Source: Montifringilla adamsi
Taxonomy: Eukaryota; Chordata; Aves; Passeriformes; Passeridae
Assembly (NCBI GenBank): GCA_017590115.1
Contig: JAGGNK010013670.1
Span: 310,001-374,000, forward strand
Length of the DNA: 64,000 nucleotides
Reading direction: 5' to 3'
Part shown: one piece after another, positions 33,940 through 46,655 of the stretch
How positions within the stretch are numbered: position 1 is the first letter of the stretch
How the letters are laid out: every line of letters begins with the position of its first letter
The notes under the pieces: model-generated
What the model was told of the DNA's origin: nothing
The model's input: only the letters and a program-made list of their open reading frames with translations
Databases searched by the model: none
Made by a program: the position numbers and the translations under genes

Positions 33940-34240
33940 GATATAAGGACGCTGAAGGGACTGGAGCACCTCTCTGAGGACAGGCTGAGCGAGCTGGGCC
34001 GATTCAGCCTGGAGAAAAGTCAACAGAAAGGGGATTTTATCAAGGCACAGGTATATTTAGGGTGGGTGTCAAGAGGAGGAGGCCAGATGCTTTCCACTGG
34101 TGCCCAGTAACAGGACAAGGGGCAGTGGGCACAAACAAACAGGAAATTCCACCAGAACCTGAGGAAAAACTTCTTTGAGGTTGAGCAAACACTAGAAGAG
34201 GCTGTACAGAGACGTTGTAGTGTCTCCTCCAGCTCTAACC
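33940..34240 (+). mobile_element. CR1 LINE fragment
   Basis: GGGACTGGAGCACCTCTCTG, GCCTGGAGAAAAG, GTGGGCACAAACAAACAGG and GTGTCTCCTCCAGCTC in + orientation; the terminal repeat is absent. It lies between the two SH3-1 exons. Confidence 0.75.
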
Positions 34241-35015
34241 CTGCATTTTAAACAGCACTCTAAAAACTTCACCAACAAGAAAATTAGAAATACATTGGTG
34301 ATATGGCTTGGACTCCAGGCAGTTTTAACCTGCCTACCCAGGGATACTCAAACTAATCAGAGGGTCTCATTTCACAGGAAAATGCCCCATGAAAAACCTT
34401 TATCTTTACAAACACCTACTGCCAATTCCTGCTCTTTACCACTTAAAAGGGATTTCATTGTGCCAAAGCAATGTTTACCTCTCTGATCTGACAGAGACCT
34501 TATGGGTCCAAGACTGACATGAAGACACAGACCACATCTGATGTGCTCCTCACAAGCACAGATTCATCCCTGTTCTCTTCCTCCCAATTCCCAACAGAAA
34601 AAGCTGAAGGACAGGTAATACACTGAACTGTAGCACCTTGGGCTTGACCACGATGGCTCAGTGAATGGCAACAGTTATCACAAACACCTGGGTTTATTCT
34701 GTGGGAGTTTTTCTGGGTTTAGTTTTTTTTTTTTTGGTCCTTTAAAAATTACAGCCAGAAGCATTTTGGCCAAAAATTTCAGAATTCTAAGCTGAAGTTT
34801 TCTTAATTGTTGGAATAAGATTTCTTGGAGAAAATTTCTTGCACTTCTGAAAAAAAAATAGACAATTCAATGAGTATGTCAGGTTGAATAATTTTCAACA
34901 GAGACCAATATTTAAAGTTTCACACAGTGCTGTTCACGAACAGCTACAGAGCTTAATGTGCTTTTGGTGAGCTAAGCCTGGATTGTGCAGGAAGTAACAG
35001 GTCTCAAATCATTCA

Positions 35016-35390
35016 ATCATGGAATGGTTTGAGTTGGAAGGCACCCTAAAGCTCACCTCATTCCACACCCTGCCATGGCAGGGACACTTTCCACTGTCCC
35101 AGGCTACTCCAATCCCATCCAACCTGGCCTTGGACACTTCCAGGGTTCCAGGGGCAGCCACGGCTGCTCTGAGCACCCTGTGCCATGACCCTCACAGGGA
35201 ACAATTCCTTGCCAATATCCTATCCATCCCTGCCCTCTGGCAGTGGGAAGCCATTCCCTTGTCCTGTCACTCCAGGTATTTATCCCCAGTTCCTCTCCAG
35301 CTCCCCTGGAGCTCCTTTAGGCACTGGAAAGGTCTCCCCAGAGCCTTCCCATCTTCAGGCTAGACACTCCCAGCTTTCCCAGTGTGAAAA
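35016..35390 (-). mobile_element. CR1 LINE 3' fragment
   Basis: CAATCATGGAATGGTTTGAG, GTTGGAAGGCACC, CCATCCAACCTGGCCTTGG and CTCCAGCTCCCCTGGAGC landmarks in minus orientation, about 140 nt from exon N. Confidence 0.85.
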
Positions 35391-35530
35391 TCCCACGGAG
35401 AAATAAGATAAAAGGTCTAACCTATTATTATCCACTCCTAACACTGGTGAATCCTAGAGAAGATTGTCAAGTAGGCAACTGTGGATAACGTGTGTAACTT
35501 CACAGAGCACAAGCAATGAGCACTCAGTAC

Positions 35531-35640
35531 CTGTATCGAGCTAAGAACACCTGGAGCTTTGCAGGGCCTTGGCTGCCTGGCTCTGGCATGAGGGAGATGC
35601 TGTCAACATCCAGTTCTTCCATTTCACTTGCAGTGTCCAC
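35531..35640 (-). CDS. TSPOAP1: TSPOAP1 coding exon N, start of SH3-1
   Basis: 110 nt, phase 0 in and phase 2 out, acceptor CATTTTTAG, donor GTACTG. Encodes VDTASEMEELDVDSISLMPE and ends LQVFLARY, the first strand of SH3-1 (human VDTASEVEELEADSVSL and IQVFLARYSYNP). The Ser codon of YSY is split over the junction. Confidence 0.93.
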
Positions 35641-37771
35641 CTAAAAATGTTAAAGATAAGGAGTAAAAGAATATTCAGAGTGCTTGTACATAGTGAACAC
35701 ATCCTCTAAACTCGTGGCTGGTGTCAGTCTGGCTCCTGGGCTAAGGACCATCTCTAAGAATGACTTTTTAGGTGAGGAAGTAGTAGTAAGAGGCAACAGC
35801 CTCAGATTGGAGCTTCAGAGCTTCCAGTCAGACATCAGCAAAAACTCCTTGCCCAGGTGGGTGATACAGCCTTGGGAACAGTTCCCAGAGCTAGGGGGAT
35901 CTCCATTCTTGAAGAACCTGTAGCCTGAGCTCAGCAAAGCCATGGCCACACTGATTTAAAGCTGGTGACAGTCCCACTGGGGCAGGAGATTTGACTAGAG
36001 GCTCTGGAAATCTCTTCTACCCTACACATCCACAGTTCAGTATGCTGGTTTCTTGCTACCTCTAAATGGTAGCTGTGCCTGTATGCAACAGAAATGTCAA
36101 CCTGAAAAAAGGAGCTCTGTTGGATGCTGGGGTCTTTACCTGCTTCTGTCCTCTCCAACAAAATTTTCTGTAGGATGTCTATGTACTTCAGATAGAGCTT
36201 TGACCGGAACTTTTGGTTTTAGCTGACTCTGCTAACAGCACATGCTGAATGAAAGTCAGGGCAGGAAGCCCCCATTCCTGTCACAACCTCTCCCTTTCTA
36301 GCCAGCAGCTCCTTCTGCACTTCCTAAGCTGAAGGCTGCACCTTCAGGGCATTTGGTGCCTACTGGCAAAGCACCTTTGAGAAATTTCTCTCAGCTGTTT
36401 TGATCCCAGTGAAATGTTGGGATTTTACATCCAGTGGCAATAGATTGTGTAAGGCAACCCTTCTTGAGGCAACGCACTCCCTGGGGTTTGTCAGAACTTG
36501 TGCCAATGAACCAACTCAAGCTGCCTTTTTAAAGCAGACCTCAAGGCAAATGTATTTTTGATGAAGACCCATTGCAAACACCAGAACACGAAGTATTTTT
36601 TTTAATACATGAAGAGCCAATCTGGGGAAGAGTTCAGAGCATCTTTTCAAGGTACTTCACTTCTTGTAATACAATCCTACCCCATTTTTGTCCTTGGAGA
36701 ACAAAAATCTGTAACACCCAAACGAAGGGGCTTAGCCTGTAATGTTCCCACAGTTATGTACTGTGGAAGCCAATGGCTCTTTTCCAAGGGTCCCACGCTG
36801 ATCTCTGCAGGCATCTATCTCACCAGGGGGGCAGGGTGGCTTCCAAGCTTTTTCTTGAACTAAAAAGTAGGCTTTTTCCCTGCTATAGAATTGCTAACAG
36901 TTCCATACCTGTTCCTCCCCAGGTGTGACCTTCACTTTGTCTCTGAACATGGCACTTCCCTGAGCTCTTACACAGTGGGAGGCTCCGCCTGGCACTGGAG
37001 CAGCCCTTTGTGTGACTGTCCTGACCTGGGCACCTCAGCACTTCAGTGGCTTTAGTGCTCAGGAAACCCCAAAAGAGCAAAAGGTGCCCCTCAGGCCACT
37101 ACACCCAGCCCTGCTCACAGCACTTCTCTGCCCTGAAGCCTGTCTCCTCAAGTGATACATAGAAGAGAGCATCAATCCCTGCTCAAGTGAACCCCACACC
37201 ACCACAAAAGTGTTCCTGGGGAGAAGCAGCAACAACCATTGAGGACATCTTGGTGACACAAACATGCAAAGCCTGTTAGCTCCATCGCTCTTAGCACAAA
37301 CTTGGCATCTTCTCATGGTTTCTTTCACCAAGTAATATCTTAGTGATTAAAAACACCACACAAGAAGTTTGAGTTCCTCATTCACAGCTCAAGGCAAAAA
37401 AATAGTCTGGACACAGTTTCTCCCCATGCTAAAAATTCTAGTTTGTAGCCTTTATGTGTCTTAGTAGCAGCTGAGGTGCCACAAGGAAGCTTAGCAAGAG
37501 CTACCTCACACATCCCATCCCACTCCTCCAGGCTCCCAGGTACTGTCTATCCAGTCGTTTCCTTCATTGAACACAGCTATATATTCAAATGAGCATTACA
37601 GACATGGCAGCTGAAGTAATTTCAGTATTTTCCTATATTTTTTCTCTTGTTTATTCCATTTTCTTCAGGCAGCCAGAAGGGAATGAATGTAACTTTACTG
37701 GTGCTCTCAGCAATGCATTTATTCCCCTCTGACTGAAAAGCACAGGCAGCAGAGGGGACTCCCATACTGAC

Positions 37772-37992
37772 CTCTGGAGTTGGGCAGGATTTTGGGCTGT
37801 TCTGGATGGATTCAGATTTTGAAGAGCTGGACTGAGACTCCCCTTTCTTGGATTGTTTCTGAGCACTGGTGGGAGCAGCTGGGGAGCCCACGGTGGTGTT
37901 CGACCCCCGCTGCGACAGCTCCAGCTCATCACTCCCTTCATTGTGAACCTTCTTTGTGTTCTGATGGGGGAGCAACCCAGGAACAGCTGACT
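37772..37992 (-). CDS. TSPOAP1: TSPOAP1 coding exon M, Ser-rich linker before SH3-1
   Basis: 221 nt (visible residues 479-552), acceptor TTTTATTGCAG, donor GTCAGT. Contains KKGESQSSSSKSESIQNSPK then SCPTPE, matching human KKAESLSNSSHSESIHNSPKSCPTPE. The stretch is Ser-rich, presumably disordered and a possible phosphorylation region (inference). Confidence 0.93.
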
Positions 37993-38292
37993 CTGCAATA
38001 AAATCAGCTGCCCATTAGTTACAGCCACAGGCAGGACACAGGATCAGCAACAAGCATCCCAGGGAGCAGCCCAAGTCTCTACAAACATGCCTCATTCAAC
38101 AGACTGGACACCTGAGCTCTCCCTGGCCACAGAAATGCCGACTTCTCTTTACAAAATGAACCAAAAGTATTTACAATAGGGAGAGAGATGCCAAAATTAC
38201 ACTGAACATTTGCATTAACTCCTTTAGCCCTTTTCATTTACATAAATATCAACCCATTTGTCAAAGCCCTCTCAGGCATGTCCAGTAATTAC

Positions 38293-38476
38293 CCTTCTCC
38301 CAGCGGGGCTGTGGGGCAGAGCTGCACAGAGCAAGGGGCAGCTCCGAAGTCACCAGAGTGGAGGTGAGAAGGTCGATTTTCCCTGTTTGAAGCCGGAATT
38401 GTTGGAGTTCCTGTGACAGGAGGCTGAATTGCTCTGTTTGACTGCGACACTGCTCTTCCAGATCCTTCACCCTGGC
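38293..38476 (-). CDS. TSPOAP1: TSPOAP1 coding exon L, end of coiled coil
   Basis: 184 nt (visible residues 418-478 plus one base), acceptor CCTGGCAG, donor GTAATT. Starts ARVKDLEEQCRSQTEQFSLL and continues SQELQQFRL, nearly identical to human, then IDLLTSTL like human LDLLTSAL. The remainder is variable and rich in Pro and Ser. It ends in phase 1, matching the next acceptor. Confidence 0.93.
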
Positions 38477-41400
38477 CTGCCAGGAGAGAACAAGGTTAGG
38501 AACAAACCCCTGACGAAACACTGAGGTTCCAAACAGGATTTGCCTTTGCTGCATCTTTTCCGAGACTCCATGGAGCTAAAGGATGCTTTTAGGAACAGTC
38601 ATTGGAAACTAGCAGCCCCACACCTCTACTTATCTTAGAAAAGCTGAGGCTCATCATCTCTGAGGAAGCTGACTACAAACTCCATTAGGACTTAACCCTA
38701 AAATTCTGGGTTTGAACTTCAATATCCTCTCAGCCCTGCACAAGACCAGATGAGATAGGTCAGAGACAAATAAGCCTTACAAAGATTCAAAAGGCTTTGG
38801 ATGGTTTTTGGAGCATTAAAATCATGTCCCCAAGAGGAATTGCTCTCCCAGTTTTGTCCATCACTCCAGAGGCCCCAGCAAGCTCCCAAAACCTTAATCT
38901 GACCTCCCCACCATTCCAGGCAGGACTGCCAACTGTCCCTCTGGACCTTGGCACTAGGAAGGGCAGAGAGCACATGGGCCCATGTTGCAGAACTCTCCCT
39001 TGATGTGGGAAGCACACACACTTTTCCTCCTGGTCCTACAGGATGATTTAGTCCAGGCAAATGCATGCTGAGGACAAGAAAGCTACACCTCAGCAAGATG
39101 AGGTGCCAAGGAGCCTTGGGAAACACTATGGAGAGGGAAAGACACATTCCTGCTAGAGAACCATTTGTATTTTCCCATATTCTCTTTTTACCATCTCTAG
39201 AACTTCCCCTTACAAAACACTGCTGATTCCTGGCTGTCTTTACACATCCCCACATTCCCCCAGGTTGCAGGCAGATCAATTCCCAGGTGATTGCAACTGC
39301 TCCTTTCCCTCCTCTCACTGTTTCTTGTAGGTAAGATGCACCAAAACAGATGACTGCACTGCACTCTTCACAATTTTCCATTCTACCAAATGTATTTGAA
39401 GTGTTTTTTCTCCTTCCAACTCAAAAAATAAATGATGCCTTGAAATATTATGTGAGACAGAAAGACTGAGATTTTAAGCAGCTCTAAAAATAACATTTCT
39501 CACCTGGAAAAAGCTCTCTGTGGTCTCAGAATAACACAAAACCTTTGTAGCCACTCCCTAAAGATTTAGGAGGGTCATGCATTTTTATTTGACTGTGACA
39601 TATCTGTTTTAGGTATTTCAGTTTATTACTTGTTCCCTGCACAAGTCCAAAGGTGCTCTCATGCTCTAAGGAAAGCCTGCTGAAGTCCCTTAAGTTTGGC
39701 AAGAACTATCTCTGAACTGAATTCAGATGCCAGGACCAACTCCCAGAAGTGTCTGTGTTATCCACTTGCTCAGAGTCAACTCCTTGTTTACTAAGTCATG
39801 GTGCACAAGATTCCTCTGCCAATATGAGTGTTTGAATTTACTTACAGTTTGGATTTTTCACATAAAGACTTCTCCTCTACAACATTACATCTCAACAGAG
39901 AAAAGATACCCTCAACAGTAAGAACAGTTGCACTGGATCAAAGGAGGGCTTCCTCAAGTCCACCATTCATCCCTGATCACACCTTGGGACAGAGCCTACA
40001 ACAACAGACAGGTTCAGAATGACTGCAGGACCAGAAGGAGATTTCCTGTCTTCTCTGGAAACATGAGCCAGCAGATGCATCTGGATATTGTGTTTAATAG
40101 CATCATAATAGTACCTTGTCCTGTAAATTCATAAACCACAGTTTAAATCCACTTACACTGGCGGCCAAGCCCATAACCTGGATAATTTACAGTTTAATTC
40201 TCAGACACCTAATTAGTCAAGTGTTTTTTCAATCTGTTATTCCAAACAACATACAAACACGCCTTAAGTACTACTGCCACATCATACACAAGGTGTGCTT
40301 CTAGCAGCTACTTTGTAGGGGACCGCAGACAGCTGGGAAGCAGCAGGTTTCCAGGGCAGTGCTGGGAGGCAGGAGGATAAGGAAGATGAGGCCCAAGGAT
40401 GCGCCCAGGAGGTTCAGGGAACCAGCAGGAATCAAGCTCCAGACACAGAGAAGACTTCTGTGTCTGTGCCCAACCCAAAATGGGGAGAAAGAGGAGTCTC
40501 CCACAACAGGGACTGAACTTCCAGAAGAGGCTGCAAGAGCAGGAGCAGAGCTTGGTGGGGTCAGTTTAATCACCAACTCAGGAACTGATTCTCCACACCC
40601 ATCCACTACCACCTCAGCCCCATCCTCTAAGACACTCTCATTCATGGCTGGTCTGTTCCACTTCTACAGCTCATGCTCTCCTTTCAGATGTCCCTTGCTC
40701 CCCTTCTCCCTATCTTCTGCTATGTACTTTTCAGATCAGAGAATCTCCATTTTGCTAGAAGGGAATTTTACAGGTGTGCAGTCCAAGCTCTTGATAAAAG
40801 CAGGGCTGATGCCAAAGGAATTAAAGAACATCCATAACTCCACATCAGTGGGGTGCAACTTCTACAGGATGTGAGCATACCCCAATAAAATCCTTTACTG
40901 AGAATTCCCACCACTTTGCTGCTTTTTTGACCAACATGTGGCTGACTTTTTTTTTTTTAATCCCCTACCTCCAACCCTGTACCTCCTGTGCCAGCAGGGA
41001 ATTCTGAGCCCACCACTGGGCATGTTTAGTCTCTGCTCTCTCTTCTCCACGTGTCTTTGCACAGCCAATGTCACCTGCATTTTATCTCCCCATTCCTCCT
41101 GAGATCTCTGCCAGATTGGAAGGTTTTAAAGATGTTTTCTATCAGCTACAAACCCTAGCACTTATATACCAGCCTTCTTTCTAAACATGTGAACAGGTCA
41201 CCTAGCACAGCTCCCAAGCTGGAACTTCATTAGTTACCACCTCTTCTGGGAAAACTATTATCCACAATCTCTGCTTCCCATCTTCCAATCAGTTACAAAG
41301 CCAGCAGGACCCATCATCTCCACAACACTCACTTGCAATGTTGTCACCACTGCTTTTGGGGTTTGAAGGAAACACTTCACTCTTGGACTGCAAAGACACT

Positions 41401-41677
41401 TAAATGTGGAGAAGGAGCACAGTTGGAAAACTCTAAAAATCTGGAAGTGCCAAAAAAAGTAAGCTCCTAATTCTAATTGGTCAAGAAAGCAAGGCACTTA
41501 AAGACAAATGCAGCTGCTCCGTCAAACTCATAGTAGGAGCTCCCTTAATTACACTTTATTTCTTGGCAGTAACACTCTTGCAATCTTTTCCAGAGTATAT
41601 TAAAACAAGAATATCAAGCAACTGTCAAAGTCAGAACAGAGGGAAAAACATCCTGTTTGACAGCATTAGAGCAGTAC

Positions 41678-41698
41678 CTGCATGCAATCCAAAGTACT
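41678..41698 (-). CDS. TSPOAP1: TSPOAP1 21-nt microexon (STLDCMQ)
   Basis: A 21-nt exon encodes STLDCMQ, where the human protein has STLDSMQ at the same place between QLLE and ARV. The acceptor follows a long pyrimidine tract with TGC close to the AG (CTTGCTCCCAG), and the donor is GTACTG. Phase is 0 on both sides, so skipping it would keep the frame. The intact protein match between exons J and L requires these seven residues. Family knowledge: neural microexons of up to 27 nt often depend on SRRM4 and a UGC element next to the acceptor; regulation here is inferred. Confidence 0.88.
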
Positions 41699-42459
41699 CT
41701 GGGAGCAAGAAGAAAAGCAAAAAGAGATATCAAACTACATCAGCAGTTACACTACAACACTCTGCCAAAGCTAATCCAACCCTCAGTCTGAATGAAATTG
41801 TTTTCTCACCAAATTACAGTGTCTGCCTTGTTCCATACTGAGATTCCCACCTCATTCCCAGAAGCATCTGCTTGCCAAACAAAAGCTAAATCCTACACAC
41901 CAAATGCATGCATAAGATAACCAGGCACTTTTTGAGGGCCTCCAAATCCCAGTGTGCTTTGAGATAAATGACAATATACTTAGAGTGGCTGCTAAATTTC
42001 AAGCCCCCTTTTCCCAGCACATTGCACCCACTCAAAAATGAATGGAATAGACATTTTGTGCTCAGATCTTTCCCCAGGTCTGAGATCATGGAGTTCTGGG
42101 AATCAAAGCACAGCTCAGAGCCTGGCTGTGACAGGCTCTTAAGCAGCTGACTGCCTGCCTGGTCCTTGCATCCTGCTCCTAAGTCAGGGAAAGCAAGCAA
42201 AGTTGAGCTCTGGTCCCCTCATTTCCCAACAGAACTGGATTCCGGGAAGCAGGCTGTCTCCTTTTGTATCTATGCAGTGCCAAAGGCAGTTGAAATCTTG
42301 CCTCATGTATTTTGGAACCACTGAACTCCCTCATTCCCATGACCTTAACCCTCAAGCTTTTGTTCCTAAGCTGAGAGGGTGCTTCTCTCCATGGCATTTC
42401 TGCATACACTCCATTGCATACTCTCCTCACCCCTGGCAGTGACAGGGGTGAGTTGTCTC

Positions 42460-42630
42460 AGAACTACAGAACACCTAAGGCTGAAGGAGATCACCTGGAA
42501 CACTGGGATCACCTGATCCAAAGCCCTCAGCTCAGAGCAGGACTGGCTGTCAAGAGCTCTGTCCAGTTCTGAACATCTCCAGGGAGAGAGACTCCACTTA
42601 TGGCAATCATGGGACAGAACTCTTCAAACA
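42460..42630 (-). mobile_element. Probable old CR1 3' fragment
   Basis: CTACAGAACACCTAAGGCTG, GGAGATCACCTGGAAC and CAGGGAGAGAGACTCC resemble a diverged CR1 end. Weak identification. Confidence 0.45.
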
Positions 42631-42859
42631 GGAAAATGGACTACACTCATTCTTCATTTATATCACATTAAAAAGCAATTCAAGCACGTGTGAAAATGAC
42701 AATACATAGCAAAGGCATCTCAAACCCCCAAATTATGCCATACACTGATGTTCTGGAATGACTATGATTACAGTTAAGTAATTTAAATGACTGTTGCTCT
42801 GCACTAAACTGGCTTTTAATGACAGTTCCTCTTTCTTTGCTCTACTTTATAAAATTCAG

Positions 42860-42983
42860 GGTCAGGTTGAATCAGGCTCTGAGAAACCTGGTCTAGTGGA
42901 AGGCATCCCTGCCTACAGCAGGAGGTAGAACTGGATGAACTTCAAGGTCCCTTCCAACCCAAACCATTTGATAATTCCATGAT
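42860..42983 (+). mobile_element. CR1 LINE 3' end fragment
   Basis: CTGGTCTAGTGGAAGG, TGGATGAACTTCAAGGTCCC and TTCCAACCCAAACCATTTG in + orientation. Confidence 0.85.
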
Positions 42984-43168
42984 CTCTGTACCAGTAACAT
43001 GAAAGCAAGAATATTTAACTGGTAAGGCCCTTGCAGAAGAACATTACCTTCAAACGCAGAACAAGAGGACTGTCTCTTTCTTCCTTTGCACAGGGAGATG
43101 TCTAGTTTCAACCTAAGTAGCTTCTCCAACCCTTCATTGAGTTAGTTCAGAAAACTTTTGGCAAACAT

Positions 43169-43345
43169 AATAGAATCATCAAATCCCAGAATGACTTGGA
43201 CTGGAAGGGACCTTAAAGCTAATCTTTGTTCCATGGGCAGGGACACTTTTCACTAGACCAGATTGTTCCAATGGCCTTGAAACAGAACCACAGCAACCCT
43301 TCCTCTAAAGGCTGCTCAGAACCCAGCTAAACACCAGGTCACGTA
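43169..43345 (-). mobile_element. CR1 LINE 3' end fragment
   Basis: AGAATCATCAAATCCCAGAA, then CTGGAAGGGACCTTAAAGC and GGCAGGGACACTTTTCACTA in minus orientation. Confidence 0.75.
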
Positions 43346-44477
43346 GAGCAGCACCTGTATCATCCCATCTCTGCAGCCAAATGTTGAGAGAGGTCCCCAA
43401 AGGAGTGTCGCAAGGGCACAAGATATAATGTCACATCCCCCAACACTCACCCAACCTGCAACATTTCTATCCTGTTCAGCAGGAGCCCAGCACTCTTGGG
43501 CTCTACTGGCCAGGCCCCATCCAAAGCTGGTGCTATTTGCAGTCATGGAGCAATCTCCATCAAGGACACTTCCCATCTGCATCGACAGTCCCGGGCTCCC
43601 AAAAAGCCACAGAGCTGCACAGCAGTGGGCACAGGGAGTTCACTTTGACAGCCCTGACTGTTTGTCACCACTGGAGACAGGAGCACGGCCCCAAGAGATC
43701 CTACTGTCTGGGGGCACAGCAAGACAACCTGCTCATCTCAGATGTTTCAGTGCTCAGAAAACCTCTGAGAGAGCAGAAGATGCTCCCCTTGCCACCACAC
43801 TCAGCCCAACCCTCTGGCAGTCACTAAATTGTCACATCAAGTTCCAGGGTTTGGCACTGTGCCTTTGCAGCTCCAGGAATCCAATGTTTTCTCCAGTATC
43901 ACCCTGACAGACAGTGAGCTGATGCCAATCAACCCCAAAGCAGTGCTCAGCACATCTGCCAGGCTGCACTGGTACACTGTCAGCCACCAGCCAAAGCACA
44001 TTCCCTATGTGCAAGTCAGAGCAAATGGAACAAGGCAGCTACCTCAAGCTTCACCACTCCTTATGCTCAGGTTTTCCTGCTTTTTACCTAATAAACTTTT
44101 CTTATTTTTCCCTAATAAAACAAATAGAGCACACATATACACGAGAAATTTTAAATCCCACGGATACAAGTATTCTACCTTCACATGATGCTGGAAAATG
44201 GAACAGGCAGATCTGAGTTTGATTACTAAATGCACCCCTAAAAGAGTTTCTGGGCATGATCTGAATGAAGTAACCTATCTAATGACTGAGCAGGCTAGGA
44301 TGTAATTCCCTGAACTTTGACCCAAATATTACTTTCACTGCAGCAACATGTTGCATCTGATCAAGGCACTACAGCATTTTGCAGAAGAACCAACAAAACC
44401 CAGGGCATCCAAACTGATACTATAAATAAAAGGTACCAAATCTGGAGCCACTAATCCCTCATTTCTTTCTGTCTTAC

Positions 44478-44528
44478 CTCTAGAAGCTGTACTGCTCCCT
44501 CATGTTCCCTTCTTGCCTCTGCCTGTGC
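44478..44528 (-). CDS. TSPOAP1: TSPOAP1 coding exon J, 51-nt coiled-coil exon
   Basis: 51 nt, 17 codons (visible residues 394-410), acceptor TTCCTTAG, donor GTAAGA. Encodes AQAEARREHEGAVQLLE, identical to human except one Arg/Gln change. A CR1 copy begins about 80 nt upstream of it on the + strand side (44.6-45.0 kb). Confidence 0.93.
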
Positions 44529-44604
44529 CTAAGGAAAAATAAGGAAGGGAGTAAATCAGAAAGCAGCCAACCTGAATTCACTTCTACTGTCATCCTACTG
44601 TGGT

Positions 44605-45018
44605 AGTCCATTGTAGACCAGAGCATGGGTCTGGTGAAGAGCAGCTGAGGGAGCTGGGAAAGGGGCTCAGCCTGGAGAAAACAAGGCTCAGGGGGGACCT
44701 CCTGACTCTGCACAACTCCCTGACAGCAGCAGACAGCTGGGGGGGCAGCTGGGCTCTGCTCATAGGGAGCAAGGGACAGGACAAGGGGAAATGGCATCAA
44801 GCTGTGCCAGGGCAGGGTCACGTTGAATACTGAGAAAATTTTTTCACAGTCCCTGGCACAGGCTGCCCAGTGCACTGGTGAACTGCAGCAGTTTATCAGC
44901 TGTGTAGATATGGCTCTTGGGGACATGGGTCAGTAGTTGCCATCCAGTGCTGGGGGAACGGATGGATTCGATCTTGGAGGGCTTTTCCAAACTGAATGAT
45001 TCCATGATTTTATGATTT
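44605..45018 (+). mobile_element. CR1 LINE 3' fragment
   Basis: GAGGGAGCTGGGAAAGGGGC, CTCAGCCTGGAGAAAAC, AGGACAAGGGGAAATGG and TGATTCCATGATTTTATGAT in + orientation, between exons I and J. Confidence 0.85.
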
Positions 45019-45250
45019 AAATCACTATACAGTCTGGAAACATCTCTGGGCTCTGGACATAGAGCAGTGAGAGGTCAGAACTGACATTCATAAGCAAAGC
45101 CCTTCACTTTGCTCAGGTAACAGAATTCACCTGGACTCAGACACTCTTACCCTGTAAATTCACATCTACCTCCCCCATGCACACCTCCAAAGTAAACAAG
45201 GTGCAGGAGTCCATTCAGAGAGGAAAATGTCCCTGTCACACACCACATAC

Positions 45251-45355
45251 CTGCTGCAACCGCCGGACCTCCTCCTGCTTCTCCTGCAGGACTAGCAATG
45301 CTTCCTTGTGCTCCACTTCCAGCTGCTGCCTCCGCTCAGCCACATTTCTCATGTG
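45251..45355 (-). CDS. TSPOAP1: TSPOAP1 coding exon I, coiled coil
   Basis: 105 nt, 35 codons (visible residues 359-393), acceptor TTCTCCTGCAG, donor GTATGT. Encodes HMRNVAERRQQLEVEHKEAL and EKQEEVRRLQQ, matching human HMREVAQRRQQLEVEHEQA. Its second codon is the first in-frame Met downstream of the internal CpG island, so a transcript starting there could begin translation here (inference). Confidence 0.93.
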
Positions 45356-45745
45356 CTGCAGGAGAAGGCACACACAGCTGAAGGGTGACTACTGAAACTC
45401 TGCCCTATGTTCTACCAATGGCCATAAAGCCAAACCAGGGCCTGTATTTCATGTCATCATTGCACAAAGAAAAAAATTCCCATCACAAGGCAGAGCAACA
45501 TTGTCAGAGAAAATCTTCAAATCAGTGATGGCCACCTTATCTCCCACCCAAATCCCTGAAGCAGCCTTTCCAAAGCACCTCTGTCCACTTTGGAAAGCCA
45601 TGTTCCAGGATCCTGCACAAGCAGAATTCCTAGTGAAAGCACAGAGACAAAAGAATGGTCAGAAAAGGCAAATAGACAACCTGTGCCATTCAAAGGAAGC
45701 AGTAGGTGTTTGGACAGTCCATCCAGCCATGTGGACCCCACTGAC

Positions 45746-45868
45746 CTTCAGCACCTGCTCTAGATTCTCCAGCTTGGTTTGGAGTCCTTGATTCGTCTGA
45801 ATTACTGAATCCCGTTCCTTAGTCACTAAAACAACCTGCAGTTTCAGGTCAGCATTCTCAGATTCAAC
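45746..45868 (-). CDS. TSPOAP1: TSPOAP1 coding exon H, coiled coil
   Basis: 123 nt, 41 codons (visible residues 318-358), acceptor TTCTTTTCAG, donor GTCAGT. Encodes VESENADLKLQVVLVTKERD and later GLQTKLENLEQVLK, matching human WENAELRGQLLGVTQERD and GLQSKLESLEQVLK. Confidence 0.93.
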
Positions 45869-46565
45869 CTGAAAAGAAAGGATTTTCAGTGAGCACAAGC
45901 AGCCATAGGTGTTCCTTGTAAAAACAACAAAGACCAGTTTATTTCTGTGCTTTCTGCTGGCAATGATACCAAAATCAGGAACCTCCTCTGCCTCAGGTTT
46001 TCACTTAAATATATGAGCATTTGTATCAGGCCTCAATGTGTAACAATTTATTTGCACACTGCTTCTCTCCCTAGATTCATCTCCCCTCCCCTTCTGCAGA
46101 GAGGAAGAGACTGGGATAGGAACCGGCTACATAATGAAGAGATAAAAAAAAACAAGCACAAGGTCTATAAGCATTTTTAATCCTACATTGTAGGATTAAA
46201 CACAGAGAACAGGACAGAAAATTCAGTAGTCTGCTGAAATCGTCTTTGCCTCCTTCACCGACCACAAGGAATTTTTGGTTCCGGGGTGCACTATGGCTTG
46301 ACGTCTACCAGCAACGCAAGCCAAGACAAACATTTCCACTTACAGCAGTCATTAAATATGTAGGAAGCCTTATGCATGGTGGCAAATTGACACATGGGAC
46401 TGACAAATGACTTTCTAACTCTTGTGCATTAGATTTGTCCGGAGAAGAAGCTAGAAACAGAAGCCCACAACCATTACTGAGCTGGAAACTTAAGAACAGC
46501 ATCTTCTTCACAGCAGAGTTTTGCAGAAGCCAATGCTGCCAACCTGACAAAGACACTGCTTTTAC

Positions 46566-46655
46566 CTGTCCTGCCCACCCAGCCTTCTCATTCAGCTGCA
46601 AGTTCTCTTCAGCCAGTCGTGCATTTTCATTCTGCACCTCCTGCAGCTGGATCTC
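46566..46655 (-). CDS. TSPOAP1: TSPOAP1 coding exon G, coiled coil
   Basis: 90 nt, 30 codons (visible residues 288-317), acceptor CTGGACAG, donor GTAAAA. Encodes EIQLQEVQNENARLAEENLQ, matching human LQLREAQNENARLVEENSRL. A CR1 3' fragment lies about 200 nt upstream in the preceding intron. Confidence 0.93.

Larger units (their letters stand above)
38477..44477 (-). other. Two long introns flanking the microexon
   Basis: About 3.2 kb downstream and 2.8 kb upstream of the 21-nt exon. Apart from three CR1 pieces in 42.4-43.4 kb no feature was recognised. Long flanking introns are typical of regulated microexons, but that is only suggestive. Confidence 0.5.

Noticed and set aside
38719..39381. 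220-codon minus-strand open frame
   Set aside because: It lies in an intron next to exon L, has no domain, no matching splice phases and no TSPOAP1 similarity.
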